A stretch of 64,000 nt of DNA, from NCBI GenBank assembly GCA_024276125.1, contig JAJRXT010000085.1, forward strand, positions 1-64,000, in the 5' to 3' direction. Of this stretch, positions 12,126-23,800 are shown piece by piece; position 1 is the stretch's first letter, and each line of letters starts with the position of its first letter. This stretch comes from a bacterium. GTDB lineage: Bacteria > SZUA-182 > SZUA-191 > JAJRXT01. The notes under the pieces were generated by a model, which saw only the letters and a list, made by a program, of their open reading frames with translations, was not told the origin of the DNA and searched no databases. Made by a program: the position numbers and the translations under genes.

Positions 12126-12645
12126 TTGGTGTCTCCTTGTCTCTTTTTACTGGTGTATTATTATTATGCTGTTTAATTATTGGTGGTTTTTCTTTGGTTA
12201 AATAAACAGCTTTTGAATATGAATAAATCGCCATAAAAAAATTTAAACTACGCCAAAACAAGCAATTGCAATTAATGGTGAAAACAGGCGTTATTATTTT
12301 TTCAACCTTGCCCAAAATATTTTCTTTTGACAATACCAGCTGATCAAATTGTTTATTAAAATCTCCTTTGGTTAGATAGAGTGAAAATAATGGTGTTTTT
12401 TTGATGCGTTTGACTACGCGGTGTGCGATCAATCTGTCTTGGTGGTGAAAAACGACAATCTCGCCCAGCCTGATTTTATTTAAGTTGTGCTCAACAACCA
12501 ATCTACTGCCCGGTTTAATAAATGGCCACATGCTAAAGCCGGAGAGGGTGGAGGCGCTGTTTTCTCCCAATTTGCCCCAAATTTCTGTTATTGCTTTTAT
12601 TTGCAGGGCTGTAGGTCTTTTTTCTACATTTGAGGTCTTTAACAT
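12082..12645 (-). CDS. S24/S26-type signal peptidase-like protein
   Basis: 'GFSMWPFIKPGSRLVVE..IRLGEIVVFHHQDRLIAHRVVKR' peptidase S24/S26 signature; overlaps pqqD-like ORF. Confidence 0.8.
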   Translation of the reverse strand: MLKTSNVEKRPTALQIKAITEIWGKLGENSASTLSGFSMWPFIKPGSRLVVEHNLNKIRLGEIVVFHHQDRLIAHRVVKRIKKTPLFSLYLTKGDFNKQFDQLVLSKENILGKVEKIITPVFTINCNCLFWRSLNFFMAIYSYSKAVYLTKEKPPIIKQHNNNTPVKRDKETPNADTAKTKIRNIKT

Positions 12646-12650
12646 ACCGA

Positions 12651-13679
12651 TTATTGTTCTATTACTTCTTTGATTAAATCAAGTGTTTTTTCTAAAGAGC
12701 CCGGCAACAGGAAGTAGCATTTTAGATCATTGAATATCGGCGTTAGTGAAAAGAGTGTTTTTGCAGGTTCGTCAATTCGGACGTAGGAAGATGACATGGT
12801 ATATTGGAGGGCGTCTCTGGCCTTGGCGTTTTTTACTTGGGGTTCTTCTTTAAAGCCTTTTAAAATGAAAAAATGGGCTGCGCGACAATGCTGGTTATTG
12901 GCGCCCATATTCAAATCCCTTGGATTTATAAGCCAACGCTGTTTACCGTCGCTGCCTTGGTAAATTTGTTGTTTTTCAGAAAGAATCGGTTTAAAAAAAT
13001 CTATTGAATTCTCTCTTAGGCAAATACTTTTGGGAAAAGGGCGCAATTTATGGGTATCAAGTTCAAAACAGACCACCTCGTCGGAGAGAAAATCAAAGCC
13101 CTTATTAGCCAGCCCAAGGCTTAGAGTGCTTTTTCCGCTCATAGTTTCACCGGCGAGTATTATTCCCTGGCCATTATAAGAAAGGCTGGCTGCATGAAAG
13201 AAAAAGCATTCTTTTGACATACTTGCAATAAGTATGGTAATCAAAAATTCGGCAATAGAATATAGCTGTTCATTATCGTCTTGGTTGTCTAAAATATTTA
13301 TTTCCGTAAGCGGCGGTTTGGTTTTGGGACTCACTCCCAGATAAGCCAGATTAGCTTCTTTTTGTTGTGAATCTTTGTAGATACTTATAATACCATTGTC
13401 TGTTTTGTATATGAAATGAGTGCAAAAAGGGGACTGTAGTATAAGGTGAGAGTTGAGCTGACCATTTTCAAAAAAATTAATTTCTATAGTATTAATAGTA
13501 TCTTTTTTAGAAAAATAAGAAAATAATTGTTCTAATACTTGCAACAAATGAGGTGAGTTAGATTTAAACTTAATTTTTAAATCAAAGAAATTATAAGAAT
13601 TATGAAAAGGTAAACCGACTTTGTTTAAATCAGCTATATTATATTGTTTAATTTTTTCGTAAATACTGGCTAGTTTCAT
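12651..13679 (-). CDS. HPr kinase-related P-loop protein
   Basis: 'FFHAASLSYNGQGIILAGETMSGKSTLSLGLANKGFDFLSDEVVCFE' (HprK-like Walker A and DE motif). Confidence 0.82.
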   Translation of the reverse strand: MKLASIYEKIKQYNIADLNKVGLPFHNSYNFFDLKIKFKSNSPHLLQVLEQLFSYFSKKDTINTIEINFFENGQLNSHLILQSPFCTHFIYKTDNGIISIYKDSQQKEANLAYLGVSPKTKPPLTEINILDNQDDNEQLYSIAEFLITILIASMSKECFFFHAASLSYNGQGIILAGETMSGKSTLSLGLANKGFDFLSDEVVCFELDTHKLRPFPKSICLRENSIDFFKPILSEKQQIYQGSDGKQRWLINPRDLNMGANNQHCRAAHFFILKGFKEEPQVKNAKARDALQYTMSSSYVRIDEPAKTLFSLTPIFNDLKCYFLLPGSLEKTLDLIKEVIEQ

Positions 13680-14008
13680 AACTTATTTTATGAATTTAAG
13701 GTGGTATATTTACTTAAAACAACATCCTGAATAATTGCTTTAAGTGGACATAAATATTATTTGCAATGATTTGTGGCAAACCTGTGCTATAACGACACCC
13801 CCGCATCATTTTGGGTGTTGCTTGTTCATCGCCACAACATGTAGTATGGTAGCTTATCCATGTCTACAATGTCAAGGAAAAAAATAAAAAATTTGCAGCT
13901 ATTGCTAAAGTTCCGGCAGGCATGTGCCGTTTTGTTTTTAAACAGCATAAAAAACATAAATTCTCTGCTAAAGATTAACGCCCGAATTATTCGGGCTATT
14001 GCTATTTT

Positions 14009-14190
14009 GGCTTAAGAAAAAATAACTTCCACATTTTCGCATCTAATCTTCTAAGTCATATTCAAATGATCTTCAAAAGCAACATCATCGAATTAGCGCT
14101 GCTAGTCCTCAAATTTTGCTTTAATCAGATCGTTTTGGGTCTAACCCAAATTTTAGCGCGAAAATGCGCAACTTATTTTTTTCTTAAGCC
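14009..14190. repeat. MITE-like element family B, copy 2 (variant termini)
   Basis: ggcttaagaaaaaataacttccacattttcgcatctaatctt...cctcaaattttgct...gcgaaaatgcgcaacttatttttttcttaagcc; shares interior with copy 1. Confidence 0.7.
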
Positions 14191-14680
14191 CTTTGTTGTT
14201 GCTTTCATTATAAGGTTGATATTGTTTTTGTGAATAAATCCGAATATTCTTTTTATATACAATTTTTATACCATTAAAAAAAATGGAATATTTCCACCTA
14301 TTGAGAGTATCATTATTACAAAAGGCACGGTTGCTGATTAATGTCTTTTGGGTGAAGGTGTGGTTAATCTCACTGTGGCTCGTTTGTACATGACTGATAT
14401 GGTTGATTGTGAAAAATGGTATAACTAGTTGAAAATTATCATGAATAACTTGTCTTTTACCTGTTTTCTTGTTATACTATAAAATATAGGTGGTTTTGTT
14501 GTATTATTTTTATGAGGCGCTTGATATGATGTATCCTTCCCGCTCAAAAAAACCATAATAAAACTTAATTTCTTGTGCAAGCGATAATATATTCGACTAT
14601 TGGCGTTCGTGTTGTTTTGTCTGATTGATTGTCGCCTTGGGTATGGATTTAGAACGCCTACGAGTACGGCGCTGCGTCAG

Positions 14681-14698
14681 TTTTTTTTTGGGGGGGGG
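14681..14698 (+). repeat. T9G9 homopolymer tract upstream of giant surface protein gene
   Basis: tttttttttggggggggg read directly, about 140 bp before the ATG at 14840. Confidence 0.9.
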
Positions 14699-14839
14699 TA
14701 GCTTATGTTGTAGCTATGATGGCTTTAGAATGATAGTGAAAAAACTGATGTTTTTAAGCATGGAACATAGCGAAACATAAATAAATTTTTCGGGTTTATG
14801 TAAAAGGTGCATCTTTTTATTTAAATGAGGTAGTGATCT

Positions 14840-17800
14840 ATGTATAGGTCTGTTGTTAAGAATATTGGGTATAGGTTTACCTGTTGGGCTGTCTTATTCG
14901 GCTTGGCAGGTTTTTTTATAAATACCCCTGCGTATGCGGTGGATTATACAGTACCCGGTACTCATGCGGATTTACAGAGCGCTATATACAGTGCGGCGGC
15001 CGACGGCGCCAACAGTAACATAACTATTACGGCGGCAGGAGTGTATAACGGCCCCTTTGTGGTGCCGTATACCGCATCCGAGCGTTCATACGAGTTAAAC
15101 ATAATCGGTACCTCATCACTTAGCCGCGATCAGATTATCTTAGATAATCCTACCGCAGGTATTGCCCGCGGTATTCCCATACCCGCCGTAATAGCTGCTG
15201 AATTCGACGTTATAGGCACCATGCAGGTTACTGGTATGCCCATGAAATTAAGCCATTTAACCATTACCGCATCGGAAATATTACAAAACGGCGGCATGGA
15301 AGGAACATATAGCGCAGGACTTGCCCCCGACTGGGCTAAAAGCGGCGCCATATCTGTTTCTGAAGTAACCTATGATACCATGGCCGCACTTGAAGTCTTA
15401 GACGGCGACCAGGCCCAAGCCTTTACCAATTCCGATATCAATAACTATATCTATACAGTAATCCCCGGCGCCAGTTTAGGCACAGAGCGTACCTATACCT
15501 TCAGTATATGGTTCAGGCGCACCGGCGGCGCCGGTAATGTTATCGCCCAATTAATCGGCGCAGCCACGGCCAGCCTATCCACATCAATAGTAAATTACCC
15601 GGATATGTATAATCAGTTAACCTATACATTTACCACCCCGGCCATAGCTGCCGACTTAACTATCAAACTTTACTGTTCTGATACCGCAACCTCTGCGGTG
15701 GCTGACGGTGCGGCAATAGCCTCGCCGCTTACAGCCGGCGTATTTTTTAAAGGACCGGCCGCAGCCAATAGCTTACAAGGCGTATCAGACTGTGTGGTGC
15801 GCAATATCGGCCATATATCCAAAAAAGCAGGCAATGCTTACCAGCCGGCCAGCTGGGCGGATTTGGATGACCCCATGATAGGCTATGGCGATGATGTACA
15901 CGGTAACGCTATTGTAGCCTTTTCCGGCTCCACTCCGCTTATTACAGATAATGATATCCGCTATAATTACGATGGCGTAAGCATTGCCGATAATACCTTA
16001 GGCTCAAGCGGAGTACAAGGCGATAACCCGCGCTTGTGGAGTACCGATTATGCCGATTATACCTACTGGCAGATGGGGCAGCGCATCCGCTATAATGCCC
16101 GCTTTGGCGTTGCCGTGCGAAACGGCGCAACACCGTATATTGGTATGCGCGACGGCGGCGGCGCTTGGCCGCTTGATTATGCAAATGATATATCCGCTAA
16201 CGGCTTCGCCAATATCGCCATGCAGGATGATTCGGCTCCGCGGATTTATTATAATTTTATTCAGGGTAATTTCGATTATTTATATGACCTGTATTATGCC
16301 GGAGAGCGCAATCCCAGCGGACGCGGGATAATCGGCAGAGAGAATTCGGCGGCTATAATCGTCGGCAACTGGATATTCGACCATAATAAGGCGGGTGTTG
16401 CTGTCCGTGACAATGCAACGCCGCAGGTGGGCTATGCTGCAAGCTGGCTTACCGATCCCACCGATGTTAGAGTCAATAATATATATGGCAATAATTACTA
16501 CAGCGTATTAGACGTATCCGATCCGGATTATATCGCCTGTACGCACGGAGCCTTTGATAATATAGATTGTGCGGCCGTCGGTTCCATGGACGGAGCGCAG
16601 GCTGATGTATACAACAATTATATAAACTACAATTATTTTGCCGGAGTGGGCTCGCGTGACTGGGCGGCGCCTGATGTGCGCAGCAATTGGCTTGAGGGCA
16701 ATGTACTGGGCATGTCGTTTATGTCGGTACGCGACTCATCCACTGTCGCGGCGCGCATTGGCGGCTCTGCCGCAGGCGAAGGCAATGAAATGTACTATAA
16801 TGAAATCGGTATTGCCATAAGAAACAGCGGTAACCGAGTAAACCGCGTACTGATTGAAGGCAACCAGATTTATGAAAATGTGGATACCGGCCGCGGAGTT
16901 GGTATTGCCGTTAATAATTCATATGTCAATATAACCGATAATACGATCTCATCCAATGCTTATGCCGATCTGCCTTCGGGCAGAAAATCGGCTATTGCCT
17001 TATTCAATAGTTCAGACGCTAAAATTACCTATAACCGCATATTAAATAACTTAGGCGTGGGAATATCCGCTCAGGATTCGGTAGTGGAGATTGAAAACAA
17101 CCTGATTGCCGATAATTTTAGCGGTACTTACGGCTACGGGGTAATGTTGGGCGGCGTAGACGGCGATGATTATATTGGTTATTTATTTAACGGCGGGTTT
17201 GAAGACGAGCAATTAGGTTCTGAGACCTGCTGCTACAGCGTAGCGCCGGAATGGAAAATGGCCGGCAGCATCTGGGCGACTGAAAATACTGCTGATACGC
17301 TGGTAGGCAGTTCTTCTCAGGAATTCGGCGTAGGCGGCGCAAACAGCAGTTATTTATACTATCCTGCAATGGTTGCCGCCGGCTATCAGTATCATTTCAG
17401 CGGTTTTTTATATAAAACAGCGGGTACGGGTACGCTTTATGTACAATTATCGGAACCTGCATATAACAGCGTATATACTACGCTTAGCGTATCCGGCGCC
17501 GGCTGGACTCAAATTTCGCATACATTTCAGGCTGTATCTGATGATCTATACGTAAAAATTTATGCAACAGGCGCCGGAACCAAGGGCGTGGCTGATGATT
17601 TTGAGCTTATAAAGACTAAACCCGGCAGCTTAGTTAAAAAGTTTAATCATAACCTGATGGTAGGCGACGCTTGGTATTTCGGGCGGTATGATACCAATTT
17701 GGTCTATATTGAAGGTAATACCAATGTACGGGAATTAAAGCATAATATACTGGGTCGCTGCCGATTGGGCGTGTTGGTTGAACCGGGACAATCTGAGCAT

Positions 17801-20800
17801 ACAGGCTCTCTGCCGGTACAAGGCGCTCTGGCGGCTAATGAGATAAAGCTGGCAGCAGGCGCCTCCAGCGTGGATGATGCTTATGTTGGCATGGTTTTGG
17901 TAATTGATGCCTCAAGTTCCGCTATCCCCAAAGAGGCGGTTGTAACCGCCTATAACGGCACAACGCAAGTTGCTGCGATTGAATATCCTGTATGGGTTAC
18001 TGCGCCGGCTGCCGGTGAGACCTACACACTATATAGTCGTAGAGGACGGCCTGATCCGGGGAGTATAGATTATAACTTGGTATATGCCTGGGCCGCGGGC
18101 GCTGATACGGACGGTGTATCAGACGGTTATATGCTAAACGGTCTGTTGCCGGGCGAGAATACCTATTATTACGGCGAGTATTACGGTAGTCCAGTTGCCG
18201 CATTTTTTAAGGATTCCAATCACGAAAACGCATTGGTGCAGGATTATCATGTACAAGAGGATGCGCCGATATACAGTTATACGTATAGAAACGGCGCTTA
18301 TGATTGCAATGGCACGCATTTGGGACCTGATTGTAATTTCACCTATCCGCCGGTTGATTATCCTTATTATTGGCCGACGGATACCCCCTTTCCGGCAGCG
18401 CCCGCCGCAGATAGCGCCGCGCCGCAGCTTATTTCTATAAATCCAGCGGACGGATACGCTACAGCCTCAGCTAACACCAGAATTACCATATACCTACAGG
18501 ATCAGGGTACTGGGACGGCTAACAGCGGGTTCTCAGCAGGCGGGATTACCCGCAGCAGTCTACAGGTACAAATAAACAGTCCAACCTACAGCGCTGTATA
18601 TACCTATGGAGATCCTGAGTTAAGCATACTGCCGGATTATAACAATGCCTCGCAATATAACGTATTATTTACTCCGTCTGGCTCACTGGGAATCGGTACG
18701 GTTAATGTGGGGATTTCTGTTGCTGACGTACAGGGGAATATTTACAGCACAGGCACGCCGTATAGTTTTACTACGGTAAGCGGCGATGCGGCTGCTCCGC
18801 AAATTGTAGATTTCTTTCCAAAAGCTGAAAACAGTTGTATTACTTCACACTTACAGCCGGCTGATATACCGATTCAATTTGACCTAGTAGATACTGCATC
18901 CGGGGTTGATATAGAAAGCGGCTCTCTTACAGTACAGACTTGGACTGCCGGCGGCGCCTTGCCCCAGAGCCTATATAATGGGTCTATTTATTCTTATACT
19001 GTAACCAAAAATACTCCGCTATATTCCAGTTATACGGTTTTTTACCGCCCGGACTGCGATTATGATAACAGTGTAGTGGTAAGCGCAACTGTAGCGGCTT
19101 ATGATCAGGAAAACAACATACTTTCTACGCGCCGTAAATTTTGTATAGCGGCAGATACTACGCCGCCGGAAGATGTCGCTTATTTTAAGGCAAAGGTAGT
19201 TGCCCAAGCGGTGGTTTCCTTAACTTGGGATGCCAGCGTGGACAGCCCGTTATATGACGGTTCGCGCCCTGATCCATGCGATACCGGCGATTTGAGCCAC
19301 TATGAGCTTTGGGTATGCGGCGCTGATATTACAGACAGCCTGATATGCACTTTCGGCGACTGGCAGTTGTGGAGAACCGGTATCAGCAATGTTGCTGTCA
19401 GCCTTGATTTATACGATCTGCCTGAGGGTAAATATAAGTTCAGGCTGCGGGGCGTGGATAATGCGGGCAATAAGAGTATTGGCGCCTTAAGCAATAAAAA
19501 TGTATTTTATCCGTATGGCGAGCCGGTTACCCTTTATACGGGCTATTTTGATGATAATTATGATGGTATGAGCGATGATTTTTCCGGGATGTATTTAAGT
19601 AACTGGCTGCATCTAGGCGACGGAGCTTTCAATATAAGCGCTTCTAAGCTGGCGGTCTCAAGCAGTGATGCGGAGCTATTGGCTCATGATTTTAGCGCCG
19701 GTAATTTTGAATATACGGCAGATTTAACATTGGGCGCCGGCGAGGCCGGTTATCTGCTTATGCGTAAGCTTGAAGACAGCGAGGTGGGTTCCACCGGTTA
19801 TGCGGCGTTTGTGGATTTGGCAAACAGCCGTATCGGTATTTATCATTTAGGCGATGCTGCGGTGGTAGCCCAAACGGCGATTACGCCCAATACGGGTACC
19901 TATAATATGAAAGTAACTGCTGTCGGTAACCAGATAAGCCTTACCGTAACAGGCGCCGCCAGCGGCAGTACCAGCTATAATACTGCTACGACTTACAGTT
20001 TTGGGCAGGTTGGTATATGGCAGCCGGATACGGGAAGCGGTTTGACGGTTTCTGTGGTGGAATTTGACGATATAGTAATTAAAGACTATACCGACCGTTG
20101 GAGTTCTACCGGTTCATGGAATACTACGGGTACAGTCGGCGGAAGTTACAGCATGCAGCCATTATCTGATAATCAGGATATACAGGTAACTGATTTGGCG
20201 CTGCCGGACAGCTTTATTTTGCAAGCCGATGTAACTATAGGGGCGGAAGGCTCTGAAGGCTGCCTGATGTTTAATAAAGAAAATGAGGGTTCGGTTGTAA
20301 CCAGCGGTTATATGGCCTGTATTGAGACTACAGTTACCTCAGATTATGTAAGAATATACCGCAAAGACGGTAATCTTGCCACCCCGATAGCTACTACCAC
20401 TTCGCAAACGATTGATACCGGAACTACTTATCATTTAAAATTAATGGTATCCGGCTCTACTATAGCCTTATACGGATCATCTACCGCGGTAAAGCCGTAT
20501 GATTATGACCGCTGGGCGGTAGCCTCTGATTCTACTTATAGTAACGGAGCGGCGGGTTTCTGGCAGCAGACCGGTAAAGGCGCCGATGTAACCTATGACA
20601 ATTTAACCTTTGGCGAGACGTCTGCTTTTAGAATACCAGATTCATCTTTAGGCAATCAGTATATAGTAACTTATTATGCTGGTAATCCCACTCAGCAGTA
20701 TAATACTATTCAGAGCAAGATAAACAATGCTTCATATGGTGATTATCTATATTTTGCCGGTTGTAACCCGTCTCAGGTTATTTATGATATCGGAGATAAT

Positions 20801-23800
20801 ATTATTCAGTTAAAACGCGGGGTGAGTTTGCTGGGCGACGGTCCTAGTTGTACGATGATTCGCGGCAGCGGCCTTGCGGTTATTACGGCGTCAAATGAAA
20901 GCACTATTGAGGGTATAAGAATAAGCGGTACAAACAAAAAACCCGTTGGGATATATTGCGGTAATACATCTCCTATGCTGATTGATAATGAAATAGTTAG
21001 TTGTCACGATGGTATCCGAATCGGTGGAGTTGACGGTACGCAGCCTACTATTACCGGCTGTGCGATTTATGGTAACGGGCGCATGGGGATTGGTAATAAT
21101 GTATTTTCCGCCGCTTGGATTTTTGATAATAAAATTTGGGGCAACGCCCTGCTGGGCATCGGTTCCCGCGATAATGCACATCCGCGGATAGAGGATAATC
21201 TAATCGGCTCAGCCGGCGCGGCATCTCAGCCGTGGCAGCAGGGTAATGGTTATGTGGGTATAGGCAACCGCGGCAGCTCATTTGCTAAAGTGGTGCGTAA
21301 CCGCATTAAGCAGAATTATGGTTTAGGCATAGGTTCCCGCGCTGACTCAGCGCCTACTATAGAGCGAAATATTGTAAATGATAATTCCGTTCATGGAATA
21401 GGCAGCTACAAAAACAGTACGCCCACTATAATAAGCAACCGCGTATATAATAACAGTCGTATAGGTATAGGCTCTCACGATGATGTACAGGCGGTTATTT
21501 CGTATAATACGGTATACAGCAACCTGGATCGTATTGGTATTGCCACACTGGAACAGGCTGTCGTAACCATAAATAATAATATAGTCTATAATAATAAGGG
21601 AATCGGTATTGGCTTTGGCGATGGTTCTCCGGCTTTTACCGGTACGGCCACTGTATACGGAAATCAGATTTTTGCCAACGGCGATAGCCCTAATGATTCC
21701 GGCGGGATAGGAGCGCAAGGTCTTACCGGAAATGCCAGTATAACTATTAAAAACAACAGGATTTATTCACAATATTATCAAAATGCCATAGGATTTTTAA
21801 ACCTCAATCCGTCGGGTAATGATCAGGCGAATATTACCATTCAGAATAATATAATAGATAATTCTACTGTAACCAGTAACGGCGATTTTGGCATAGAAGT
21901 ATACGGCGGTTACGGCTATACGGTGAGTATTACCGGCAATACAATAAGAAACTTCGGACGCTCGGGTATGCGGCTTATGAATTTAAGTACGGCCAGCGCA
22001 GTAACCGTACAGAATAATAATATTACCAGTTGCGGCGCCAAGGATTATGTTTATGCCTACAATGCTAATATGACATGGACTAACAGCGTGATTTACTCCT
22101 GTCCAGATACAGACGGCTGTCCCGCCGCCATGGGCGTACAACTGACCGACTCTCATCTGTCAACTTCCAGCGTAACTGGCAATACCATAGCCTACAATAC
22201 TTATTCAGGTATTGGTATGCGCAATACGGATGGTTTTATTAATGCCAGCAATCAGGTTTATGAAAACGGTAATCTGTATACAGTGCCCGGTACGGGCGGA
22301 GGAGATATCTGTCCTCGCTGCGATCCTCTGGGCGCCGGCGCTTCAAGCGGAGATGGCGGAGTGACAGTAACGGCGTTGCCCGGCGGTGAAGAGCTTCGTA
22401 TTTATGAAAACGGCAATGAAATATACAACAACAATGTAGGCGATATTAGGATCAAACCGGGAACTCTCGGTACTGTTTACTTGAATGATTCGCAGGTACC
22501 CGGAGGTTCCAGCGGCGGTCAACTTAATGGTTACGGGGTGGTGTATGACTGCTTTGATTCGGCTGATGCAAGCCCCGGCGGAGAGTGTAATACTACTGTA
22601 ACCGGCATGACCTTTTCCGGTAATGATCGCTATGGAATACTTGTTCGCGGCCCGTATTCGCAGAATCTGATTATTGAAAATAACATTATTCAAAGCAATA
22701 TGACTGTCTCGAACAGTAACAATATTATTTGCGCCGGCACGGCTAATGAAGATCATGTCGGCGGCGGTATAGCCTTAACTTGCGGTGCGCGTCCGGTTAT
22801 CAGAGATAATATTATAAGAAATAACGGAGCAGATTTGCGTTCCGAGGGCAAAGGCAGTCATTCCGGGATTAACATGTGGCAGGCCGGCGATACTCAGATT
22901 TACAGTAATGAAATATACGGTAATGCTAATGACGGCATAGATTTGCGGGATACGCCTATTGTCACCACTGATCCAAAATATGTCGGAGTAGGTCCGCCTC
23001 AAATCGGCGTAGCCGGGCAGACTGCCAATAAAATACGCAACAATGCCCGCTTCGGAATTGGCGCTACTGACGCCAGCAGTCTGGAGGCGGGTTATAATGA
23101 ATTATATGAAAACCAAAGCGGCGGTATAGGTTTTTATCAGTTGACCGGTACGGCCAATATTTACAGCAATTCCATTTACAGTAATACCGGCAGTTCCTTA
23201 TCCGAGGTGGGCGGAATCGGGATGAAGTACCTTTCCGGTACGGTCAATATTCGTAACAACATTATCAGGCACAATGTATATACAAACAGTTATGATTATC
23301 CGGCGGGGATTGGTGTGTATCGGCCTACTGGCGGTTCTTTGACCATTGAGGGTAATACGATCACATCTAATCAAGCGCACAGTTATTCGGATGCCGGCGG
23401 AATTGGCTTAAAGGGGCTTTCCTCTGCTAGTAAGGGGACTTTAAGCAATGTCTATATTACCAGCAACCGTATTAGTCATCACAAGTACGGCACGGGCAAT
23501 CAGGCGGCTGTATCCTTTAAATGGCTTGATTTGTCTTCCGGCAACATCACCATCCGCAACAACAAAAAGGATGGTATGGGGCTTTACGACAATGCTACGG
23601 GGGTAAGGTTCAAGGAGTTAACCAATGCCAATGTAACTATCAACGATAATCTCATCCAGAGCAATATCAATCCTTCAGGAGAGGGCGCTTCGGCAGTGGG
23701 ATTCAGGGGGTATAGCAGCGGCTCTCCGATGACGGGCGTTAAAGTGGATATAAATAATAACATAATGTCAAACAATAGGTTTACGTATACCGCTTATGAT

